NCBI GenBank assembly: GCA_039809865.1
Contig: JBDHVW010000040.1
Coordinates: 5,461 to 69,460, forward strand
DNA from: QWHO01 sp039809865
Lineage (GTDB): Bacteria; Vulcanimicrobiota; Xenobia; Xenobiales; QWHO01
Direction of reading: 5' to 3'
Length of the DNA: 64,000 bases
This document shows positions 24,101 to 30,771 of this stretch, in pieces; the stretch's first letter is position 1, and each line of letters starts with the position of its first letter. The notes under the pieces are model-generated. The model saw nothing but the letters and a program-made list of their open reading frames with translations, was not told the DNA's origin and ran no database searches. Made by a program: the position numbers and the translations under genes.

Positions 24101-25180
24101 GGCGATCACCAGGAAGTGCCCCGAGCCACAGGCCGGGTCCAGCAACCTCAGGTCGCGCAGCGACGCGGGCGCAAACGACGCGGCATCCTCGGGCAGCGAA
24201 CGCGGCACCCAGTACTTCCAGCGCTCCTCCTCGTCCGACTCGAGGGGCATCAGCGCTTCGAGCGAGACCTCCTCGCGCTCGCGCTTCCGCCGCCAATCGG
24301 CGCGTCGGGCCTCCAGGCGTTCCAGAGTGCCGTCTCGCACCACCTCCGCCGTCCAACCGTTGCGAGCGCAGACAGCGAACCAGAGCTGGCCCAGGCTGTT
24401 CTGCAGCAGCCACTCCACCATGTAGCGGTCCGTGAAGAGCTGCGTCTTGGCAGCGATCTCGTGGCTCTCGATCTTGCCGCCGGTGCGGATCTTCTCGTCC
24501 AGAGCCTCGCGCTCGGGGTCGTTCCAGAACTGGTAGACCCAGCCCAGCAGCGTGTCGTCCCCCCACAGGCTGGCGCGGTCCTCGGGGGGGAGGTCGGTGC
24601 CCTCCAGGCTCTCCACCACCGCGCGCAGCGTGGCCGGCGGGACGGGGATGAGCGCGTTCAGGCCCACCTCCCCGAAGAGTCCCGGCAAATCCAGGGCCAG
24701 CTCCTCGAAGACGAAGTGAAGCATCAGGCCGTAGCCGTCATCCTCCTCGGCCGCCAGGGCCGGGCCGAACTCGCGCAACTCGCGGTAGCCGGGGCTGGCC
24801 CAGCCGCCCGTGAGGGAAGGCACTCGCACCAGCCCCAAAGCCTCCATCTGGCGGAGCACGACGAGGCGGTTGAGCAGAGTGGCACCGGCCAGCTTCACCG
24901 CCGACGCCAGGTGACGGACACGAGCCTGCTCCAGGGTCTCTTTGCCCCCCCGGGAGCCCGAACGGGACTGCTCGTCCAGCCAGCGCTCCAACCTCGCCCG
25001 GCCGGCGGTCCGCTCGGCGGAGAGCTCGGCGCGCTGGGCAGGCAGACCGAGCCGATAGACGGACTCGAGCTCGCGCATCAGGTCGGTCAGGAGCTGCTCG
25101 CGCAAGCGGCGCACGGTGGACGCGAGCCAGGCCTTCGCTTCGGAGGTCATGGTGGTGGAGCGGGCCGCCATGGTCTTCAA
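21173..25180 (-). CDS. pglX: BREX adenine-specific DNA methyltransferase PglX
   Basis: I chose TTG 25180 because AGGAGG stands 7 bases upstream; ATG 25171 is the alternative. The roughly 1335-residue protein has a helical N-terminal region and a class I SAM-binding motif LDPACGSGHFLVIAF (about 344-358). NPPY (about 576-579) is the catalytic N6-adenine motif. A target-recognition region (about 580-895) and a long C-terminal helical part with a very acidic tail follow. It methylates host DNA so that BREX spares it. It lies about 4 kb downstream of the rest of the BREX genes, on the same strand, with other genes between. The target-recognition segment has visibly lower GC than its flanks. Confidence 0.9.
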   Translation of the reverse strand: MKTMAARSTTMTSEAKAWLASTVRRLREQLLTDLMRELESVYRLGLPAQRAELSAERTAGRARLERWLDEQSRSGSRGGKETLEQARVRHLASAVKLAGATLLNRLVVLRQMEALGLVRVPSLTGGWASPGYRELREFGPALAAEEDDGYGLMLHFVFEELALDLPGLFGEVGLNALIPVPPATLRAVVESLEGTDLPPEDRASLWGDDTLLGWVYQFWNDPEREALDEKIRTGGKIESHEIAAKTQLFTDRYMVEWLLQNSLGQLWFAVCARNGWTAEVVRDGTLERLEARRADWRRKREREEVSLEALMPLESDEEERWKYWVPRSLPEDAASFAPASLRDLRLLDPACGSGHFLVIAFSLLTALYEEEARHRGESWTSAQIASWIVERNLHGIDIDPRAVQIAAAALWLKMRQYSPEAAPGQVNLVASNLGLGALPKDDPALVELLEAVERETGVPALLTRKVVEALKGADSLGSLLKVSDAVEKALSEHERTVGFARSLPTQGVLFGTAPPRQLELTLEEARTSLVEQLERFVAQHTHGDDLGLRLRGEQLAAGVRFVRMVREGQYDLVVGNPPYQGTAKAVNFGYLGVQYPEGKSDLYSAFLMRGLDLCLPGGLSALLTLRGWMFLGQFIRLRASLFQRGGLQLLCDLDRGAFETVLDSEVVAVVVSAFRKASASAKSVAVLPTLFHDTSRDARRSRRKAATLLSGENRFEFEPNQLSLVPGHPLIYWWDETFLFRYADAPKLGDESAACVGMVTADNTRFLRTIWEIDPQHLHLQLAISTLVRKPTAFWVPYIKGAAGKVWLEPADTVMRWALACAEIFLYERSYPKNERFWFKPGIAFSMIGANFSARAHRYLSVFDDKGSSVFPANIPQTLCLMNSTTAREVMESLNPSVSFQVGDVNRLPLFPIESADEIYARLDQAFTQHEQARETSVEFRRPGPSPWRTAQDWAQRAVDREPGAPLPPYDATEDPEPPADHLSYALGVALGRFGAQGEGILDDAPSNALPHGILFLTDAGGPDGLEHPATQPLRDAWEVHQKAIAPRTPDLRDYLRTKFFPEDHLKRYEKRPIYFPLSSEKRTFVAWCSIHRWHDSTLQVLLADHLQPELNRLKAELADLSEARTTGDRASQARAQARSNEVQGHYEEMLAFVKKVQDIAERGAPPAPKGPPREADARFRMDLDDGVMINAAALWPVLEPQWKKDPAAWWTELCTAKGRKDYDWAHLARRYFPTRVEDKCRQDPSLAVAHGCFWRYHPDKAYQWELRLQSPDELGPDFRLDEEGSDDARAAFESDHPGKVRELREAEAKRRARKAEKADEEELELDLEADEDEE

Positions 25181-25268
25181 TTGCACACCTCCTGCGGTTC
25201 TAAGGATTGGCTTTGCGCCGGCCGAGACCGGATCCTCCATCGTAGGGAATTCACGTCCTCGACCGGAA

Positions 25269-25616
25269 ATGCGGGGGATGCGAGTGTATCTGGTCGCAAT
25301 GGAAGGCTCGCTCCTGTGGAACGGCGAGCACACCCCCTGGACCCGCGTGGAAGCGGACTCCCCGGAGGAGGCGGCCTCCCGGCACGTGGCCAATCTACAC
25401 GACCACTTCCGCCAGCCCCGCTTCATCGAGGGGGTCAACGTCCTCGAGCCCGAGGTCTACTGCCCGGCGGACGACTGCTGGCCCTGCGCCACCACCTCGA
25501 CCGGGCCCTACGTCGTCAAACTGCCCGGGCAGGCCGACTCAGAGGCGGTCGCAGTGCTGGTCGACATCTGGCATTTCGTCGCGGGGCGGCAGATCCCGCG
25601 ACATGGGCCCGACTGA
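25269..25616 (+). CDS. small hypothetical protein
   Basis: This gene of about 115 residues is divergent from pglX. Two in-frame ATGs (25269 and 25278) are possible; neither has a strong ribosome site. The sequence MRVYLVAMEGSLLWNGEHTPW...DSPEEAASRHVANLHDHF reads like a compact alpha/beta domain. PADDCWPCAT gives a Cys pair, and the end is VAVLVDIWHFVAGR. I do not recognise the family. Its codon pattern and position inside the defence island support a real gene, with modest confidence. It is convergent with the 25620-26609 gene, with 3 bases between the stops. Confidence 0.5.
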   Translation: MRGMRVYLVAMEGSLLWNGEHTPWTRVEADSPEEAASRHVANLHDHFRQPRFIEGVNVLEPEVYCPADDCWPCATTSTGPYVVKLPGQADSEAVAVLVDIWHFVAGRQIPRHGPD

Positions 25617-25619
25617 GCT

Positions 25620-26609
25620 TCACGGATTGGGGACCAGGCGCATGCGTCCCCCGCAAAGGTGGCAAACCGTGCGGAAGTAGCCTCGCTGCGAAGCAGCCAT
25701 CCCCGCGATGTAGCTGAGGTATCCAAAGTCGTGGCAGCGTGAGCACTCCAGGCGGCGGCGGTGCTCTCCATCGTAAAAGGCCAGTGGGTGGAGGCCTGGC
25801 TCGATTTCGAGCGACCAGCCGTCACGCTCGGCCCAGCGCTGAAGTTGAATCGAAGTTGCCAGACGGCGCTCTTCGGGGCAACGGCTCAAGCGGACCCGCG
25901 CGTGGGTGTCGTCCACAGCATAGATATCGCCCAGCACTTCAGCTTCGGGACGGTACGACCGGAGTCGCGTCAAGTCCGTACCGGCAAAATACCAGGGAGT
26001 GACAAGTCCCTTGCAGTTGTCGATCCGGACACGAAAGGCCGGCAAAGGGTCCGCGGGTGCGAAGACCAGGCCATCGAGCAGCCAGGGCCGCCCTTCTCGA
26101 ACCGGGATGCTGTCCAAGAGCTGCTTCAGTGGCAGGCCCCTTTGACGAAGAACCTCCCAATCCAGAAGAGGCACGTCAAGCGCCGCAGCCGCGCGCTCCA
26201 AGTCTCCTGCTTGCGGTTCGTGGATGCTCGCAGGGGGATAACCAAGCGCCAGAATCCGTCCGTGAGAAGCCTCGACTCGATTCCCATGGAGCACCAGATC
26301 GCCCCAAAATGCGCACAGCGCGGAAGCCATCTCCATTCCGTAGTAGCCATCTTCGCCCAGGATGAGCGGAGTGCTCCATCCGGAAACGCCACAGCAGCAC
26401 TGGGGTTGAGCCGGGGGATGGTCGACCCCCTTGAGCCCACCCAGAAGGCAGCCGCTGTCTTCGTGAGGCCGGCGCTCGGCCAGATCCACCGTGTTCAGGC
26501 AGGGAGCCTCGGGATGGAAAAAGGAGAGCCCCCGCTCACTGACGACCAGCTCGTGAAAACCGAGCACGGCCTCGTGTTCCTCTCGTTGCAGGACAGCGTA
26601 GGACTTCAT
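25620..26609 (-). CDS. hypothetical protein with C-terminal zinc-finger-like motif
   Basis: ATG 26609 follows AGGAGG and overlaps the upstream stop as ATGA. The 329-residue protein has a Cys cluster (QPQCCCG) near residue 80. A mid-region (AFWGDLVLHGNRVEASHGRILALGYPP) is of a kind seen in small uncharacterised phage and plasmid proteins. The C-terminus has ECSRCHDFGYLSYIAGM...CHLCGGRMRL, a CxxC...CxxC metal site. No enzyme family is evident. It is the second gene of a coupled pair with the 86-residue multi-CxxC protein, inside the defence island between pglX and the EVE gene. Confidence 0.55.
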   Translation of the reverse strand: MKSYAVLQREEHEAVLGFHELVVSERGLSFFHPEAPCLNTVDLAERRPHEDSGCLLGGLKGVDHPPAQPQCCCGVSGWSTPLILGEDGYYGMEMASALCAFWGDLVLHGNRVEASHGRILALGYPPASIHEPQAGDLERAAAALDVPLLDWEVLRQRGLPLKQLLDSIPVREGRPWLLDGLVFAPADPLPAFRVRIDNCKGLVTPWYFAGTDLTRLRSYRPEAEVLGDIYAVDDTHARVRLSRCPEERRLATSIQLQRWAERDGWSLEIEPGLHPLAFYDGEHRRRLECSRCHDFGYLSYIAGMAASQRGYFRTVCHLCGGRMRLVPNP

Positions 26610-26866
26610 TGCTTGCCTCCTCTTGAGCGCGCCGCACGACAAACATTGCAAAGCGCCGGGGACCACCCGACGATCGACGAGCAGTAGACTGTCGTCCGAG
26701 TCTCCGCGCAGTAGGTGAGCATCCCGGGGCGAGGGGCCCTCCTCCGTCGGCAGACTCCGCACAGTCGGCCCTCGCAGAGGCAGCTGATGGTCCGTCCCAG
26801 CAACTCGCCCCGCGGCTCGCCGCAGGTCGGACAGAAGGTGAGGCAGTTCGGCAAGGCGTGCTCCAT
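26606..26866 (-). CDS. small multi-CxxC (zinc-binding) protein
   Basis: This 86-residue protein has CPTCGEPRGELL, ISCLCEGRLCGVCRRRR, TYCAETRTTVYCSS and LCNVCRAARS: at least four Cys pairs spaced like zinc fingers. It could bind nucleic acid or a partner protein; no family can be named. The stop overlaps the start of the next gene as ATGA, so the two are coupled. A perfect 7-bp inverted repeat (26888-26906) lies just upstream, between this gene and the divergent EVE gene, and may be an operator for both. Confidence 0.6.
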   Translation of the reverse strand: MEHALPNCLTFCPTCGEPRGELLGRTISCLCEGRLCGVCRRRRAPRPGMLTYCAETRTTVYCSSIVGWSPALCNVCRAARSRGGKQ

Positions 26867-26887
26867 GGGACTATCCTCTCACGGACA

Positions 26888-26906
26888 ACTGACAACCAGT
26901 GTCAGT
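26888..26906. promoter_or_regulatory. palindromic candidate operator between divergent genes
   Basis: ACTGACA (26888-26894) and TGTCAGT (26900-26906) are exact inverted copies with a 5-base spacer ACCAG. The site lies 22 bases before the zinc-finger gene and 41 bases before the EVE gene, a common arrangement for a shared repressor site. Confidence 0.4.
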
Positions 26907-26946
26907 CGCTGAAGGGGACTTCCAGGTTTCCAGGAACGAGCCCGGC

Positions 26947-27432
26947 ATGGCCAACTTCCTCATTATCGCCTCCGACATTCCGCCGCTCGAGGGCGAAGCG
27001 GTGAAAGCCCCGGACGTGTACAACCTGATGATGGACCACGCCTGCTGGGAGTTCCCCCCGGCCGCCCCCCACCTCAGCCAGCTGAAAAAGGGCGATACCC
27101 TGGTCTTCTACCTGGGCGGCAACCACGCGCGCTATTTCGCCGGCGAGGCCGTGATCGCGGGCGAGTTCGAGGAAATCGGCAAAAAGAGCACGACCACATT
27201 CGATCGGGTTAAGATCCCGTTCTTCCATTTCCGCCTGCCGCTCACCAGGATCGAACGCTACGCCCCCGGGGCCACCAGCCTGGACGACATGATGGACCTG
27301 AGCTTCGCGAAGGAGAAAGAGATCACGCGGCCCTACATCGGGCTCTTGCTCCGCGTGGGAATGCGCAAGCTCACTGACGAGGATGTCGCCTTGTTGCGTA
27401 AGAGGGCGAAGCGCGCCCCGGCCCGCAACTAA
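26947..27432 (+). CDS. EVE domain-containing protein
   Basis: This 161-residue protein is read from ATG 26947. MANFLIIASDIPP, HACWEFPPAAPHLSQLKKGDTLVFYLGG and FAGEAVIAGEFEEI match the EVE (PUA-like) fold: a conserved Trp, the GDxxxFY strand, and an aromatic pocket that binds modified bases. EVE proteins are thought to read modified cytosine or other modified DNA or RNA bases and are often found in defence islands. It stands alone as a domain here, so it may act with one of the island's nucleases. Its 3' end overlaps the HNH gene on the other strand by 62 bases. Confidence 0.8.
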   Translation: MANFLIIASDIPPLEGEAVKAPDVYNLMMDHACWEFPPAAPHLSQLKKGDTLVFYLGGNHARYFAGEAVIAGEFEEIGKKSTTTFDRVKIPFFHFRLPLTRIERYAPGATSLDDMMDLSFAKEKEITRPYIGLLLRVGMRKLTDEDVALLRKRAKRAPARN

Positions 27433-29041
27433 CGCGCCGCCCCTTCTCCCAGCGCTCGCACGCCCGGGTCCACACCAGGTCGAAGGGCGCCCGCCCGCTC
27501 ACCTGCAGCAGCCCCAGGTGAATCAGCCGGTGGCAGGCGCTGCACACCAGCACCAGGTTCCAACCCTCGTCCGGACCCCCGCGCGAGCGGAAGAGCACGT
27601 GGTGCACGTGCAGCTTGCCCCGGCCGGTGCAGCCCGGGGCCTGGCAGCAGTGGCCGTCACGCCGACGGATCCGGCCCTTGCGACCTCCCCCCCGGAACGA
27701 CCCATACTGCTGAATGAACAGCTCGAACATGCGCTTCAGGCAGGCCCCCGGCGCCGCAAACAGGCTGTCGCCGGCCAGGTCGATCCCCTCGTAGAGCAGC
27801 GGCACGAAATCTCTCGGCACCATCCAGCCGACCCGCGTCCGAACTTCTTCCGACACCTGGACAGGCCCCATCTGATACTCGATCCCGAAACGCCCCACCG
27901 CCAACGCCTGGACCGCCCCGCGAGCGGCCAGCACCAGAGAGCCGTCCACGGGACGCTGGACCAGAGTCGGCAGCAAACCGGCCGCGCCCGGATCGGGAGG
28001 CCGCTCGCCCGGATTGGGGGCGCGCCACATCCACGAACAGAACTCCTCGAACCGGAACGTGGCCTGCCACCTCACATGGCGCACCCAGCGCTCCAACTCG
28101 GGCAGGCTCACCGCCGCGGCGAACTCTGTCCAGGTGTTGGAAACCCCGGCATCCAACAGCGGCAAAACCAGCAGCGCCCGCTCGGGCGACAGACCCTGCA
28201 GGCCGGGATGCCGCGCGCAGCCGTGCGCCAGGGCCATCCGCTTGTAAGCCGTACTGCGACTGATCCCAAGCTCCTCACGAGCGATGCGCCCCACAGTGGA
28301 GCGCTTGCCACCCCGAGCGACGAGATGCACCAACACCTCACCCTGGCGAAGCGCCACTCTCTTGCGCTCCTCCAGCAAAGCCAGCGCTAGCTCCTGTAAC
28401 TCGACCGGCTCGCTCGGAAGCACGGGCGCGACCAGGTCGACCGGGAACGCGCAGCCTTCAACAACCGACGCGGCCGGCCGGGGCGGCAGCAAGACCTCGT
28501 CGTAAGCCATCCTCTCCTCGCCCGACAGAAACTCGGCCACGGCATACTCCAGCACCTCGGCCCGCGGAACCCGGGCCTCGAGATGACCGCGAGCCGCCTC
28601 GCGCACACGCCGCCACGCCAGCACTTCGTTGCCGGTCAGCTCGAACGAGACGTAGACGAGGTCGGGCTCGCTCTCCAGCTCCACCTCCAGACTGCGCCGC
28701 AGCGCACGCACACCCAGACGCTCGGCCTGAGCGATACGCGCAGAAACCTCAGCAGGGGAAGCCCGACGCAGGCAAGGCAACAACAACTCGACCTTGGCCG
28801 GACAAAGACGCCCGGCCGTAAAACTGGCCCGGAGCTCAGGGTGCCGATCCAGGCCCGCGGCCAGCTCCACGAAGCGCCGAGCCGTGCTGATGCTCAGGTC
28901 CAGGACCTCTTCGACATAAGCATCCCAACGGCCATAGCCGAGTTGCTGAAAAGCCTGGCGAGAAAGGGCGGCCAGAACGTGACCGAGCCGATAGACAAGC
29001 GCCCAGTCGAGGCGAGCCAAACACTGCAGGTCGAAATCCAT
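27371..29041 (-). CDS. HNH endonuclease with duplicated helix-turn-helix-like N-terminal regions
   Basis: The protein has 556 residues. The C-terminal part has a full HNH site: RRRDGHCCQAPGCTGRGKLHVHHVLFRSRGG and NLVLVCSACHRLIHLG, with two CxxC-type zinc pairs and the catalytic HH...N...H. The front of the protein holds two related helical segments, LSISTARRFVELAAGLDRHPELR near residue 50 and LGISRSTAYKRMALAHGCARHPGLQ near 260. They look like an internal duplication of a DNA-binding unit. It is probably a DNA-cutting enzyme with its own DNA-recognition arms. It lies 95 bases downstream of the NERD-helicase gene on the same strand, so it may be the tail of the BREX operon. Confidence 0.8.
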   Translation of the reverse strand: MDFDLQCLARLDWALVYRLGHVLAALSRQAFQQLGYGRWDAYVEEVLDLSISTARRFVELAAGLDRHPELRASFTAGRLCPAKVELLLPCLRRASPAEVSARIAQAERLGVRALRRSLEVELESEPDLVYVSFELTGNEVLAWRRVREAARGHLEARVPRAEVLEYAVAEFLSGEERMAYDEVLLPPRPAASVVEGCAFPVDLVAPVLPSEPVELQELALALLEERKRVALRQGEVLVHLVARGGKRSTVGRIAREELGISRSTAYKRMALAHGCARHPGLQGLSPERALLVLPLLDAGVSNTWTEFAAAVSLPELERWVRHVRWQATFRFEEFCSWMWRAPNPGERPPDPGAAGLLPTLVQRPVDGSLVLAARGAVQALAVGRFGIEYQMGPVQVSEEVRTRVGWMVPRDFVPLLYEGIDLAGDSLFAAPGACLKRMFELFIQQYGSFRGGGRKGRIRRRDGHCCQAPGCTGRGKLHVHHVLFRSRGGPDEGWNLVLVCSACHRLIHLGLLQVSGRAPFDLVWTRACERWEKGRRVSCGPGRASPSYATRRHPRQ

Positions 29042-29136
29042 GACGACAGCTCCCTATCGGGAAAGTCAGCTGTCTCCGGAAACCGGCTCAAATCAACTCA
29101 ACCAGCTACAGAGGAATTTTCAACGCCAATCGGGAG

Positions 29137-30771
29137 CTACCTGCCCATCAACTGGCGAATTTGCTCGGAGTTGGTATACACGAACAACCGGTGCCGCGCC
29201 CGCGAGCAGGCGACAAACAGGTCCTGTCGTTCGAACTTCCCCTCGCGAAAATCACCCACGTCCACGAGGATCATCACCTCGGCCTCCAACCCTTTGAAAG
29301 CGCGAATGCTGGAGAACCAGACACCCTTTCCGGCCATCCAGGCCTCCACGTCCTCGAGCAAAGCATACCTCCCCAGCGGTTCGGTACGCAGACGAGAATT
29401 GGCCGGCTTATAAGGACTTAACAACGCAATCCGCGAGGCTGGCAGGGAGAGCTCGCGGAGCAAGGCCGTGCAAGATTGTCGCAGCTCCGAGTCGTCGGCA
29501 AAGCCGCGCAGCTCAGGCTCCACCCCGTCGGGACAATGACGAGGGCTCCTGATCGGGAAGCCGATCACCTGTCCGCAAGAGCGGGCGATCGCGCGCGTGT
29601 TGCGACAATTCTCTCTCAATGCAAAAGAAAAGCCCTCGGGGAACCTCATCCCTGTTCCGAACAGATTCTGCGCCCGGTCATAGAAGATATACAGCGGTCC
29701 ACCCGGCTCTCGCAGCAGCGACTCGATTCCCAGCCACCACTCGTCGTGAAAATCCTGACCCTCGTCGACCACGATGGCATCGTAGCGGTCGGTCGCGATG
29801 TCGGTGGCATCCAGCAACAGCTCGACGGTTCGGTGTCGCCAGAAATGCTCGCTGTCCTTCTCCGGGGGCGCCCATTCGAGTCCCGCTTTGTCGCAGAACT
29901 CCGCGCAGATTCCGTGGAAGTGGGCAATCTTCAATCCGTCCAGCACCGGCGCACGCTGCCGCAGCCAGTCGGCCAGCTTGCGGTTGTAGCACAAGAGCAG
30001 CGCGGATAGACCCTCGTTGGCGTAGGCTTTGGCACGCTCCAGCGCCAGCATCGTCTTGCCCGACCCGGCCGTGCCCTCGATCCGCACGCGCGCGTTGGCG
30101 TAAAGGCCCTCCAAGACCTCGCTCTGGTCCTGAGTGAGCTGCACCAGCAACTCCTCATCTTTGTCCATGTCCCGGCTGAGCGACGCCACCAGACGGAACG
30201 TCGACTGCAAGGCCTTCCGGAGCTCCTCGACATCGTGCGGCAGCATGTCCACCGGCCGCTGGTCGCGCGCCCACGAGCGCAAGGTGTCCTGTACCCGCTT
30301 GCCCAACTCGGGCAGGTCGCGAGCGCCGTAAAGGACCGATCCATGGGCGCCCGGAGGGAGCGTGCCCTGGTAATCGCGGTCCGGGAAGACGACCCCATAG
30401 CCAAACGTGCAAGGGAACTCGCCGCCCTTGATGAACCGGGCCCGCTCGGCGATTTGCTTGCGAAGCGCGTGCGTGCCGGTCAGGGCCTGCGCGAAGGGGT
30501 CCTTCATCGGCTCGCCGTTCTGCCACCAATCCCGGGTGGCCGGGTCGTAGGAGACATCGCCACCCTTCACCTCCAGGACCAGCATGCCGTAACGAGGATG
30601 CACCAGGATGAGGTCGATCTCGCTGGCTTCCAGAAAACGCTCGCGGCGCAGCCAGTTGTAGGAGTAGTAGCAGCTCCAGGTGTCGTCCAGCGTCGCCAAC
30701 AAAGCTTTGAGGACGTCCCGCTCGGAGCGCGTCTCGACGGCGGTGGGGTCGATGCGGGGGTAGAGCCTCAC
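29137..30771 (-). CDS. NERD-nuclease / UvrD-like helicase fusion
   Basis: This 544-residue protein is read from GTG 30771, which overlaps the BrxHI stop as GTGA. Residues about 10-170 form a NERD (nuclease-related) domain with SEIDLILVHPRYGMLVLEVKGG, the D...ExK nuclease signature. From about 215 on there is an SF1 helicase: QSEVLEGLYANARVRIEGTAGSGKTMLA (Q motif and Walker A), IVVDEGQDF (Walker B), and a C-terminal RAFKGLEAEVMILVD and LFVACSRARHRLFV (motifs V/VI). It is likely to unwind and cut DNA. Tight coupling to brxHI makes it part of the BREX operon, although it is not a named BREX component. Confidence 0.85.
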   Translation of the reverse strand: MRLYPRIDPTAVETRSERDVLKALLATLDDTWSCYYSYNWLRRERFLEASEIDLILVHPRYGMLVLEVKGGDVSYDPATRDWWQNGEPMKDPFAQALTGTHALRKQIAERARFIKGGEFPCTFGYGVVFPDRDYQGTLPPGAHGSVLYGARDLPELGKRVQDTLRSWARDQRPVDMLPHDVEELRKALQSTFRLVASLSRDMDKDEELLVQLTQDQSEVLEGLYANARVRIEGTAGSGKTMLALERAKAYANEGLSALLLCYNRKLADWLRQRAPVLDGLKIAHFHGICAEFCDKAGLEWAPPEKDSEHFWRHRTVELLLDATDIATDRYDAIVVDEGQDFHDEWWLGIESLLREPGGPLYIFYDRAQNLFGTGMRFPEGFSFALRENCRNTRAIARSCGQVIGFPIRSPRHCPDGVEPELRGFADDSELRQSCTALLRELSLPASRIALLSPYKPANSRLRTEPLGRYALLEDVEAWMAGKGVWFSSIRAFKGLEAEVMILVDVGDFREGKFERQDLFVACSRARHRLFVYTNSEQIRQLMGR

